From Paramecium sonneborni (taxonomy: Eukaryota; Ciliophora; Oligohymenophorea; Peniculida; Parameciidae): a stretch of DNA of 64,000 nucleotides. The stretch lies in contig CAJJDN010000149.1 in the NCBI GenBank assembly GCA_905182985.1, positions 67,099 through 131,098 of the forward strand, written 5' to 3'. Position numbers and translations under genes: made by a program. Shown here piece by piece: positions 48,901 through 59,693 of this stretch (positions are counted from its first letter, which is position 1; every line of letters starts with the position of its first letter). The notes below the pieces were generated by a model, which searched no databases, was not told the origin of the DNA, and worked only from the letters and a program-made list of their open reading frames with translations.

Positions 48901-50918
48901 ATAAGAACATATTTAGGAGTTTTCGATAAATTTGTTTAATTGTTTGTGTTCATCTAAATACCTGAAAGATCATTAAAAACATTAAAAGATTCTTCAGATA
49001 AATTAGAATAATAATAAAATTAAGCATCATAAGTTCAATCTTAAAAAGATGAAGATGAAGATAATAATAATGAAAACAATTATAATGATAATGAAGAATA
49101 GGATGATGATGATGAAGAAAATGAAAAAAAAAAATAGGCTATTGAAGCTCCAGTTGATGGATTAGCTTAAATTACTGAAACAATTAATGAATTTATTTTG
49201 GATGTGTTAGGATAAACTGTCAATTCTCTTTGGTTAAGTTTTAAGGAGGAAAACAGGTAGTCATTGAGTGAAGAAATAGATAAACTAAACAGAGAAATTA
49301 ATGAAAAGAAAGTTAACCAAATAAAATAGGATTAAAATAAAAGATTAAGTAATTAAATGCCTATGTTAACACAACCATAGATTATGCAATCATAATTGTA
49401 ATAATAAATACCAATGTAATAACAAATACCAATGTAATAACAAATACCTATGTAATAACAAATACCTATGTAATAATAAATACCTATGTAACAATAAATG
49501 CCTATGTAATAATAAATACCAATGCAATAATAAATGCCTATGTAATAATAAATGCCTATGTAATAAATATAAATGCCGTAGATGGGTAATTAACAATAAC
49601 TCATGTAAGCAATGGCTGTAGCTTCCTAAGGATATAACTTTTAAGAGAAGGATAAGAAATTAAAAGAATTACAAGTTTAATTGGCTAAGATAGATGAACA
49701 ATCAACTCAAGTAAAACGATTGATATCTGGAATTATTTTATTATTGACTGGATATAATATTGATGATATGAAAGCTTAAAATGATAGTGACAAGAAACTC
49801 TAGGTTATGTGTTTCATTATAGATTCAGTTCTCTTTAAGAATTTAAACCTATTATAATATGTGAATACTGTAATTATAAGGGAACTATTTTAAGAAATTT
49901 AGAATATTAACAATTGTCCATTAAAATCTATTACGAATTAAGACTTTTTATTCTAAATTGAATCTTTATTATATACTTTAACAGGTTAAGATCCTAGCAA
50001 TGAAGTTAAAGATAAGAAATAAAAAGGTGGAAGTGTTTAATCAAAAGATAAATAAGCATCAAAATCTGATTAATGGACTATAGCATTACCAAAGAGAGCT
50101 AAAATAATAGAATTACCTATGGGAATTATTAAATGTATTTTTGGTTTGGCTAGTTATAATTTTGAATATGTACCAAAATTATTAAAAGAATTATCTGTTA
50201 GTGATAGTGCAATTAAGATAATTGAATAAATTATTAAATAAGTTTAGGAAATGGGTGTATTTGGAGGTAAATAATTAAGCATTGGTGGATCTTAATAAGA
50301 TTCTAAAAAAGCTAAAGAAATACAAGAATTAATGAAAAAGATTTAAGAAGGAACAGCCACTAATTAAGATATGTTTAAAGCTATTGATGGTATATATTTT
50401 ATATTTATTATTTTAGAGGATGGAACAAAGAGTATCAGTAAGACAGAATATGGAACATTAGCAAAGAGATTAGGAATGAATCTTTCTGAACATAGAATTA
50501 ATGAAATCTTTGCAAATATTAAGAAAGGTTCTTCTTAAGGCAATTAAGATTCTTTAAATGAAAAAGAATTCGATTTAGCAATGAAATATCTTTAATAAAA
50601 AAACACTGATATGGCTTTAGATTTTCTAGGAATTTCTCCAGGTTTATTAACTATGCTCTTAATTTAGGGAGCAATAATTCTTTTACTAATATTTATATTT
50701 ATTTTCTTAGGAATATAAGCCTTTGCTTTAGGTGGTACTTTTGGTGCAGTTGTCAATAGTATCTTGCCTATGGGTAATAATTAATTATTTATTCTTTAGC
50801 TGCTGGAGGAGGAGCAGGAAGTAAGGCAGAGAAAGTTAGTGAAAAGAAAGGAGATGATGATTAAATTGGAGATTCAGTTGATAAAACCTAAAAGATCATC
50901 TAATCAGATACAATTTGA
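36974..50918 (+). CDS. Giant multi-pass membrane protein (~4,586 residues), family unknown
   Basis: One gene fills 13.9 kb. Seven introns (37081-37105, 37217-37245, 37539-37558, 37930-37957, 39859-39887, 50390-50416, 50774-50799) leave 13,761 coding bases. The exon 39888-50389 has no TGA in frame. Order: a short acidic/Ser-rich N-terminus; a first membrane helix at ~103-125 (FLIITTTVLFTGFYVIF); a ~700-residue region, probably luminal or extracellular, with an Asp/Lys run; hydrophobic helices near 835-860, 930-960, 1208-1240, 1278-1302 and 1328-1375; about 3,000 residues of mostly helical, Leu/Lys/Gln-rich sequence; a (IPMQQQ)n segment near 4100; an EF-hand-like loop DEDGTKSISKTE near 4428, formed across intron 6; a last hydrophobic pair near 4505-4545; a charged tail. 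No enzyme motif is seen. A channel, contact-site scaffold or calcium-linked cortical protein are all possible. Confidence 0.9.
49400..49570 (+). repeat. 18 bp tandem repeats in the giant gene
   Basis: About nine units of 18 bp encode (I/M)-P-M-Q-Q-Q in frame. The opposite strand shows an artefactual Leu/His repeat from the same bases. The glutamines mix TAA, CAA and CAG-like codons, so the repeat is kept at protein level, although the DNA units are also similar. Confidence 0.9.
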
Positions 50919-51100
50919 TTATTTATACATATAGAATATCATATTTTTAATTTAAATTAGTTCTTCTTTCAAAAACTAATTAAGTAAGCTTTCAGATTTT
51001 ATTCTTAAAATTCTTATTAGTATCTTTCACTTAGAAATACATAAATTATATAGATTTTAATATTCAATATTTCTTAGTACATATAAGAGTCTACATTTAA

Positions 51101-51379
51101 TCAATATTTCTTATTATTCTTTCTTCTAGAGAGAATACTTGATGTAGTTATTGATTTTAATTTTGGAACTGAAACTACTCTTTACAAAATAGAATCGTAA
51201 AAGTGATAACTAGTTTATTCAATTGCTAATTCTGATGTGTCAAAATCCACAAAGTCTAATAAGTCATCTTCTTATGGCTTAATAATTGTTTTAACAGGAG
51301 AATTTTTGCATGTGTCTAAAGTAGATTCTCGACTCATTATCATAGATGATTTAAAGTGCGTAGATTCTGAGCATCCCAT
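51101..51379 (-). CDS. Small MGC-start protein
   Basis: A 92-residue intronless ORF starting MGCSESTHFKSSMIM. Gly2-Cys3 with Ser following is the dual myristoylation/palmitoylation pattern. The middle is acidic with DDLLDFVDFDTS, and the end basic (ILSRRKNNKKY). No domain is recognised. It converges with the giant gene, 182 bp apart. A similar small MGC-start ORF lies at 56068-56313. Confidence 0.55.
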
Positions 51380-51677
51380 ATAAATTTAATAATTATTAAT
51401 GTCATTATGATGATGCAGTATTTAATTATCGTAATAATATTAATTATATTAAATTAATGACATTTTAATTAAAAATTAAAATCTATGATATTAATTTAAA
51501 TCATCTCAACTTTATATAACTTAGAATATTTATTTAAATTTTTAGTATTCAAAAAGAGTTAATACAAAGGAATTAAATTATTAATAAATTAGACTGATTT
51601 TTTTTAAGTTTCTTATGATCAAGTTTAAATAAAAATTTATTTATCATTCTATTGAGAACAATATATTAAAATAACAT

Positions 51678-54436
51678 TCAAATTAATTTCAATTAGTAAC
51701 CGTATACATCATTCAGTAATTGTTAAGCAAAGGTAACACATTCTTGATAATCTTTGTCATTAAATTAACTCAATTTTCGAATTAATTCAATAACAAAATT
51801 ACTAGTGATAAATTCTTTAATTTTTTATTTCATATCAGGTATATTTTAGAAGAAATGAGAACAATCAAAAATGCAGCAAAGAGTTAATCGAACATATTCC
51901 TAGAATGATATTAATTAAATACAATAGTAGGTTTTAATTTTAAGTTACACATTTCTTAACAAAATATGATAAACCACTAAACAGTGTCTCCTAATTCATA
52001 AATTGGAGTTTTAGGATCGCAATAAGCATGTAACATACAGGTATAGAATGCAGTCATAGTTTCTTTTAATCTTTCAGCATAATCTTAATCAACACTTATT
52101 TTGCTTTTGGTTAAATCAATACTAGCTGCAAAACCTAATCTAAGAATTTCTTTAAGATCTATCATGAAGGGAACTGATTTATCTTTTAAACCTAAAATGA
52201 TATCTGCAATCGCATTGTAAACCTATATTTTTAATTCCCTATTAAAACTAACATTCTAACAAAAATGATATAATTTTTAAATACCTTAATTAATCCAAAG
52301 AAATAATTTAATATATTCATATAAGGTACGAATTCTTCTTCCATAGCTCTAGCAATATCAGATAAACAGAAAAGTGCAGTTTTGAAACTTTCCATATCAT
52401 CTGGTTCTGAAAGGGGTTTATTTAATTCTGATATAATTTAACTTGAATATTATGATAATTTCCTTTTAAAAGCGTAAGCAATCCCAGATAGAACATAAAA
52501 ATAATCGTTCTTAACTCTAGGATCAACTTTTGATAGAGTTTTCATAATGTCTTCAAATAGTTTTTCAGCAATTGTAGAATCATCTAATCTTACAACACAT
52601 CCATGCATTGCACTCATTAATCCCATTTCAAGATGATACTTAATTTCATTAGGTACTTAATTATTACTTTCTAAAAGTTAAATTTATTGATAAAATTGTA
52701 ACAAATAATCATTACATAATTTAGTTTCAGTTACACTATAGATAATATTTAAGATTGCCATGAATGCAGTATCAATAACTGAAATTTCTGAATTTTAGAT
52801 ATCTGGTCTAACTGATGTACTAGCCAAATGTTAAAGAATAGTAAATTTCTCTCTTGTATATACACTATATTAAAAATTAGTTAATCCTTCAGTTAAATAA
52901 ACAAAAACCCAAACTAAATTTTGTACTATCGAAATTTTATTAGATAACTAATCTAAAAGAGTTGAAAACATTTGAGTAGCTTAATCATGTTCATGAAAAC
53001 ACTAAGGATAATTTTCAGCAATTCTACTTAAAGTTTATGTAGTTGCTTTTTTAACTTTAAAGTTTTAATCAACAAGACAACCAAATAAACTAGTTAAAGC
53101 AGATTTAATTAAAAGTCCAATTTCTTCTGTTTAAACTTCAGCTAAAGCCCCAAAAGCCATCACACTTGCTTTTCTATATTCCCATTATTGATGTGTCATA
53201 GTATTTTAAATAAAATTTTTAATTGTATCATATGTATTAGAACCAGCATATTCAATAATATATGCTAAACCTTTAGATGAAGAATTTGGAACAGATAATC
53301 CTTGATATTCATCATCTGTATCTGCATCATCTAATAATAGATTACGCATAAATGGAATTATAAATCCTTCATAATTTTTCTTAAAAAATTAAATACAACA
53401 ATTAGCTGAATTTATTTCAGGTGTTTATTGATTAGAATTTTCTGAAATTATTTCTTTCATTTCAGCACAAATAGTATTCCAAATTTCAATTGCGGCAATT
53501 GTGATTTCTCCTTAATTTTCAAAAGCACTTTATGTAGTCTAATATAAATCTTAAATGAATGCAGGTAAAAATGCAAATAACTATTTCACATAATCAATTA
53601 AACATTAAAGTGATTTATGTTTAATTTCTTATATTTTTGACATTGCATTTTATAAAATTAAATTTTTAACATAAGTAAATATTTCCTTAAAATAGAATAC
53701 TTTAAATTTACTTATTAAGCAAATAAATTATTCATAAAATAAAGGGAATCTTATAAAGCCTTAATAGCCGTGGTTCTTATTTCAAGATTCTACTCATTTG
53801 TATCCATACCAACACAAATTCCCATTAAAATAACTTTTGCATCCTGCTCTGATATTCCCGAAGATTAATTATTTTTCTATATATATATATATAAATACAA
53901 ATTACCAATGATTCACAAATATATCCCAAAGTCATAATAGCAGAAACCTTAACTAAAACGTTACTGTGTTTAGAATTAGTTGTTAATCTTGAAATAAGAT
54001 CAGGCCATTCTTATCGTGGTAATTCAATAGCACAAATCTCACTTATAGTCTAGTTTATAAAAATTATTTATTTACATTGGCTGCTGATCTTCTAATTTCA
54101 TTTTCAGGATCTATTAATTAATCCATGAACTTAATTTTTACTTCATTTTTAGTTTATTAAGAACAGGCTAACCACATGATTTGGTTTGTTGGATGCTTAT
54201 ATTTATTAAACATATAAACTTACAACTAATCCAACTAATCGTTTCACTAAAGTACTGCAAGCAATACGTAAACGATTCTAAATTGACCGATTTGCAAATG
54301 CAGATGTACAATACATCAGAAATTCATCTGTGTATTCATCTTTATACTTTAGAAGTACTTGTTCAGCTTATCCGCGCTAATTGTTGCTGTCAAAGAAGGC
54401 ACATTACACTAAATCTAAAAATTGTTGTGGCTACAT
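51678..54436 (-). CDS. Importin subunit beta-1 (karyopherin, HEAT repeats)
   Basis: Importin-beta carries cargo, directly or through importin-alpha, across nuclear pores. Six introns (54196-54223, 54050-54075, 53877-53905, 53686-53711, 52256-52284, 51900-51922) leave 865 residues, the normal family size. The N-terminus (FLDLVQCAFFDSNNQRGQAE) is the importin-N pattern of a helix plus Arg/Gln-Ala-Glu. HEAT repeats follow throughout, with family blocks such as IRRSAAN-TISEICAIELPR, the acidic loop after the third region (DDADTDDEYQG), WEYRKASVMAFGALAE and the NVSFNRELKIQV repeat near 660. The acidic DDAD-type loop is a classical importin-beta feature. Splicing in every intron restores conserved junctions. 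Confidence 0.93.
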
Positions 54437-55299
54437 TTTTTGTTTAATTTTAAAATAAATAGTATATTTTTTAAATTAATTATGCTTTTAAACATATTTA
54501 AAATCAATTTATGCAACATTTTCAATTAAACATCAATATTATTCATTTTTATCAATGTTTATTGTTAGAAATATTTTTTTTAAATCACTATTTGTTACTA
54601 ATAGTTTAAGATTTATTATATTGACTTTTATATAAATTTATCTAATTAAATATTAAAGTTTAAATTTTCCACCTGAGTTTTTAACTTGCATCTTTTATTT
54701 TTTATGTTTTCATTATTTCCTTTTCTTTTCTCCTTTAAAAATAATCTTTATTCTATATCAATAGACTTTATATCATGTTTTTATCATTTTTTTTTAAATT
54801 TAGCCTTTCTTAAAAGATCTTTGATAGTTATGGTTATTTCTAGGGCGATACTTTTTATTTTGAACATCTTTCATTTTAATAGATCACAAATTTGTAATAA
54901 ATGAATTAAAGAATAAATATAAATCAACAACCACAATTTAAAAACCAACATTATCTTAAGAGAAATTTAATTAATTAAAGATTTTATAAAATATCTCTAC
55001 ATTTCTTAAACTTAAAATTTAATTCTTAATATAAATTATATATAAATCATGAATAATTTACCAAATCAATTTATAAAGTATTTTTTTTATTAAGAAATAA
55101 ATTAAATAAATATATTTATATTAAGAAAGTCATTTCTATTCTTATTGTATTGCTAACAATTTTTGATTAGTAAATTGTTTGATTTATATATGTTTTAAAC
55201 AAAATGTTCAAATATATTTTTTTTATAATTTATAGCGAATTAAAATAGTTCTAAAAGCGAAAAATAAATTATAAAATTTTCAACAAATTCATTGATTAA
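54437..55299. other. Mostly non-coding stretch, one coding-like fragment on the minus strand
   Basis: About 860 bp between divergent genes. Bases 54585-54874 on the minus strand carry a Lys/Arg/Gln-rich frame from an ATG at 54874 (MKDVQNKKYRPRNNHNYQ...) that hits TGA at 54773. A +1 step at an A9 run would extend it to TGA 54585-54587. This could be a short basic protein gene with an indel, or chance. The rest shows nothing. Confidence 0.4.
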
Positions 55300-55918
55300 A
55301 TGGATGGATTTCCTAAGTAAGTTATAACCATTATACAAAAGACTGATGCATCGTAATTAATGAGACATATCCAAAAATCTTAATTTAATTGGAGAAATAT
55401 AAAGAAATTGGTTAAGTAATCAAAAACATGGGGTTTAGGGGGTTCAATCAAAAGATTCTATGAAAAAATCTAAAAAATGTGTGATATAAACTTTTTTCAA
55501 TAAAATATATCTATTTAACATCTGATTTGTTGTTTCCTAATTATAAAATTTAACATAATATTCAATATTTTATTTTAATGTATTCTTATAGGTTTTAAAT
55601 AAATTATAATAGTTTACAGATTAAAAGAGATCATATTTATCTGATATTCTAATAAAAATGTTACTTAATTATTCTGGGTATAATAGTTATTATATGAGAT
55701 TAAAAATATGTCATTAGTATGATTTGAAAATATAATTTAAGATCCATCAATTTTAAATCATTACATTTCGATTGGTTGATGTGAAAAATAAAATTTTTGG
55801 TTTAAATGAATATATATATGAATAATAGCAGTAAAAATCATAGTTTGAATATTTCAATTTTTAGAGCAGTGATTTTAATGAATATAAAACTTAAATAATA
55901 ATTGATTCTAGAGCGTGA
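55300..55918 (+). CDS. Uncertain 196-residue protein
   Basis: Two good frames are joined by a 28 nt intron at 55592-55619 (acceptor CAG). The first starts MDGFPKQVITIIQKTDASQ and contains NWRNIKKLVKQSKTWGLGG. The second reads SYLSDILIKMLLNYSGYNSYY, ITFRLVDVKNKIFGLNEYI and a Gln run, ending at TGA 55916-55918. Between them lies an Ile/Phe-rich stretch (55500-55590) that looks more like non-coding DNA, so a further intron or a wrong join is possible. No family is recognised. Confidence 0.42.
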
Positions 55919-56067
55919 AAAGAGATTAGAGTGGAAATATATGATGCAAAGAATAGAATAGATGAAAAGAAAATTAAAAATTCGATCAAGTTAGAGAGGA
56001 GGATTTAATATTTTTTATGAGATGTTAAGTTTGGTTAGAAATGATTTTTTGTAATTGAATATAGTGT

Positions 56068-56313
56068 TCAATTTGCTATGGAGGATTTTTAAGGTGTAGC
56101 AGTTTTATTACGAGTGAGTTGTTGTTGTAAGGCATCTTTAACATCAGATTGAAGTTTAACTTATTTTCTGATAGTTTTTGTTTATCTATATTCATCTAAA
56201 ATTAAATGAGCTTTAAGTCGTAATTATTTTTCATGTTACTCTTTATTAAAAGTTGATTCCATCATCATAGTTTTCTGTTGGGTAACTTTTTCTGAAGTAA
56301 TTGTGCATCCCAT
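56068..56313 (-). CDS. Small MGC-start basic protein
   Basis: An 81-residue intronless ORF, MGCTITSEKVTQQKTM..., mostly helical and charged (QLRLKAHLILDEYRQTKTIR). Gly2 and Cys3 suggest N-myristoylation with palmitoylation and so membrane attachment. It is close in size and start to the ORF at 51101-51379, without clear similarity beyond it. TGA 56068-56070. Confidence 0.52.
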
Positions 56314-56650
56314 ATTTGTAAATTATTATATTAAAATAATGAATAGTAGATGTGGTATATAACAGAATTATGAAATAATAACATAAATTGAATGTTGCTA
56401 ACTTACTAAAAGAAATAAACAAATGAATATTTGATAACACATATTTAGAAAGGGAATATTTATAAATTAATTAAATGTTTCATTGTGATTCAGCTTGTAT
56501 TACTGGAATGAGTTCTCGCCTATCCAATCAAATATAATCAATTACTTCTTGACTAAAAATTCCTAAAAAACTTTCTCATCGCATTTTTCTAAACAATCTT
56601 TCATTTAATGTGCCCATCCTTTTTGGTGTACTATTGTTAAATTAGCAATT

Positions 56651-58111
56651 TCACATTAATTATCCTTAAGATTTAATCACTTGAAAATACTTTTGATTTA
56701 TCTTGGATATCACATGATTATAAAACATATTGTAATGTTGAACCTTATACAAAAATCTAACAGATAATTTCATTAAAAAATTGTTTACATTTAATGCAAT
56801 TATTACTATTGTCATTGTAAGCATAATTTCTCCTTCTCCTTTAAAAGTATCAGCTGCATCTAAAGCTAAAGCATAGGCCATTGCTCCTCTTAATCCACAA
56901 AACCACATTGCTTTTTAATGATTTGATTTTATGAAATTTGCATGTCGATATCTATTAAGTATGAAACTGTTTATTTTTATATTAATAAATCTAGCTAATA
57001 TTACTATAAATATAATTGATATTGCTAAAATTATTCCCATCTCATTCCAAGCTAAATCATAACCAACCATTCCTATCCCTATAAATAAGAATACTAAATT
57101 TTCAAAATTGTATGATAATATATGATAGAATTTATTTAATAACTAAAAATAGTAATTTTTATATATATACTTAATTTCCACTTTCAGATAAATTAGGTAA
57201 AGCATATTTAGCCATTACAATCCCACAAAATACTATACTCACTATTCCAGAAAAACCAACTGCCTCAGAAATCAAATAACAAACCCATGGAATAATTACA
57301 GTTACTGAAACCTCTATGTGTTCTGTCTCATATGAAACTTCCTCTTTCACTTTCAATATCTAAAACATTTATTTCACATAATATACATATGCACATAAAG
57401 CTCCTATTATTACACCAATAGCTATTGATACAAAAAATATTAACAAAAATTGTTCTATTGCATCTTCAAATCCAACAACTTCTTAATTCCAAATTCTTTC
57501 AGATATTCTAATTTACTTATTTTATTATTTACTCATATAACAAAAGAGAAATAGCATCATTTATGATGCTTTCACCATATATAAGAATATGAATTTATTT
57601 ATCTGCATTTAACTTTTTAAAAATAGACAAGACAGCAACTGGATCAGTGGAGGATATTAAAGATCCAAAAGCATAACAGCCAGTTAAGGATAATTTCTAA
57701 AATTGACTTATTTGAAATGCATACATTAATCAGTAATCCTACGATATATAAGGAAAATGTAGTGACAAATACTGCAATTATGGTTCCAATTACAGCATAC
57801 ATCACAATACTACCAAAATTTTAAAAAAACAGTGCTTTTTCCATATTGATTGCACTTTCAAATAGTATAGGTGGTAATAAAACAATGAGAAAGAATTGAC
57901 TGAATCCTTGTTTATATTCTTACAAAAGTGAAGATTTGTCAAGAGATAATAGAAATAAACCTGCAGCAATACCTATCATAGCAGTAATAATAGTATTATT
58001 TAAGTATTTTTTGAGGTATTGATTATTCATCGAATAATTGGTTAAGATTTCATTGATCACTAGTAGAGTGAGCATAAAGAGAATGGCATTACACAATATT
58101 TATACATCCAT
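56651..58111 (-). CDS. Na+/H+ exchanger, CPA1/NHE family
   Basis: NHE proteins exchange Na+ for H+ across plasma or organelle membranes. Introns 57697-57724, 57508-57532 and 57143-57170 leave about 459 residues. Conserved blocks: LLPPILFESAINMEKALF after the first helices, GSLISSTDPVAVLSIFKKL, the transport motif GESIINDAISLLLY with the cation-binding Asp, a helix VGFSGIVSIVFCGIVMAKY, and CGLRGAMAYALA near the end. About ten to eleven membrane helices are visible. The protein stops shortly after the last helix (TGA 56651-56653), so the long cytosolic regulatory tail of animal NHEs is missing. A 26 nt intron at the very end or a longer alternative frame downstream could change the last residues. 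Confidence 0.92.
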
Positions 58112-58175
58112 AATTATATATATATATATATTTATATATTAAATGAGGAATTTAAAATAATTTAAGTCAAAGGAT

Positions 58176-59682
58176 TCATGATTATTTTGTTTAATCAAAG
58201 ACAAAGATCTTTTCATTGTTTGCTTGATATTCATAACCTGCAAATTATTATTAAACATTGGGATCTCTTAACAATTGAATATTTTAAGCAATGAGTTCAG
58301 CATTTTCTTCATCTTCAATGACAATTTATCTTTAATCAAAGTTATCATCACTAGGATTAGGAATGAACGGAGCTTTTAATTCTCTATTTTATAGTTTTGA
58401 CCATGGGAAATTTTTAAACCAGGGATGTAATTTGATTTCATGGCCACCATTGAAACCGAGACGACTTACAGGTTTACGTTAAAGTAATCTATTAACAAAA
58501 TCAACAGCTTCAACACTCCAATTTGGAGGTACTTCACTAGCTTTGATTTAGACTTGTCGAGCAAGAATTTAATCACGAATCTCTTGGCGAGATCTACCAA
58601 CATAAGGACGCTATAATATATAAATAGAGAATATATTATTACTCTTCCTAACATAAACTCATATGCAATAACACCAAGAGCATAATAATCAACAGCAAAT
58701 GTATGATTTTATCGACACATAACTTCAGGTGCTTGTTTATATTTATATAATTAATAAATACCCATATAACCAGGAGTTCCAGATGTATCACTTGAATTTT
58801 CTTATTTCATAACACGTGCAATTCCGAGATCTGTGAGATGTACAAATCCTTTCTCATCAAGAACTAAGTTTTCTGGTTTAATGTCTCTATGAATTATATT
58901 ATTTGTATGTAAATACTCGAGACCTATAAAAATAGATGCTACAAAGAACTCTAAAATATTATAATATACTTACTAGTTTATTCTTCATTAAATCGTCTCA
59001 TTCTTCCTATATGAAATCGTAAATCCCCTCCACACATATAATCCATAACGAGATAAAGATTTTCACGATCTTAAAATGCATAATACATATTAATAAGAAA
59101 TGTATGCTTAAGTTAGCTGAGTAACATTCTTTCATTCATAACAGAATTAACACTTTTTTTAGTAATTACTAAAGCTTTTGACATTTCTTTCATAGCAAAT
59201 TATTGTCCTGTTCTTTTAACTTTCCAAACTTTACCAAATCCACCAATACCAATTACATATTCAAATGTAAAAGCTGATTTATTGATTTATTTCATATCTG
59301 TAGTTTTTGGACTTACTACTTCAGTCTCTTTATTCACTTTACGTACTTAAGCGGAGTCATTTCTAATATGAATAGGACCTGTTGGAGTTTTAGCTGACAT
59401 AGCAATTGCACGAGCTTTGGCTATTAATTGAGTCATTGAATCTTTTGATCCCTCTGATTATGATTATTTCACTTTCTACTGTTTCATTAATGTAGCTAAT
59501 TTAGTTAAATCTATTGATGAATTTTTATGAGGGTAAAGGGCTTTTGGCAAACTCACTTAAGTTGGAGATACAGCGGGACTTTAAATTGTATATTAAGATG
59601 GGCTTTTCGATTTCAATAATAATGTATTGATTAGTTTATTATTTGGACTACTCGCTTAACTCATCTTAGGAGTTTGCTTCAT
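58176..59682 (-). CDS. AGC-type Ser/Thr protein kinase
   Basis: About 473 residues with introns 58951-58973, 58732-58761 and 58611-58642. The first ~140 residues are Ser/Lys/Gln-rich. The kinase domain spans ~145-410: glycine loop [12 protein letters not shown], catalytic Lys in [18 protein letters not shown], then DLGIAR in place of DFG, activation segment [12 protein letters not shown], and the AGC-typical end [21 protein letters not shown]. An AGC-like tail with [12 protein letters not shown] follows. All catalytic residues (Lys, HRD Asp, DLG Asp) are present, so it should be active. It lacks a PH or cyclic-nucleotide domain. Its start codon faces the CK1 gene across 11 bp. Confidence 0.91.
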
Positions 59683-59693
59683 TATATTAATTA
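59683..59693. promoter_or_regulatory. Ultra-short divergent spacer between two kinase genes
   Basis: Only 11 bp separate the ATG of the AGC kinase (minus) from the ATG of casein kinase 1 (plus). Promoter elements and 5' UTRs of each gene must overlap the other's transcript or coding sequence, unless the AGC kinase uses its second ATG (59664), which still leaves 29 bp. Confidence 0.6.

Noticed and set aside
49390..49596. Minus-strand ORF rich in Leu/His repeats
   Set aside because: It is the complement of the 18 bp (IPMQQQ) repeat of the giant plus-strand gene; the giant frame is far longer and TGA-free.
51678..54436. Importin start at the internal MWLACSQQ methionine (54178)
   Set aside because: Splicing the 28 nt intron upstream recovers a normal importin-beta N-terminus from 54436 and brings the length to the family norm.
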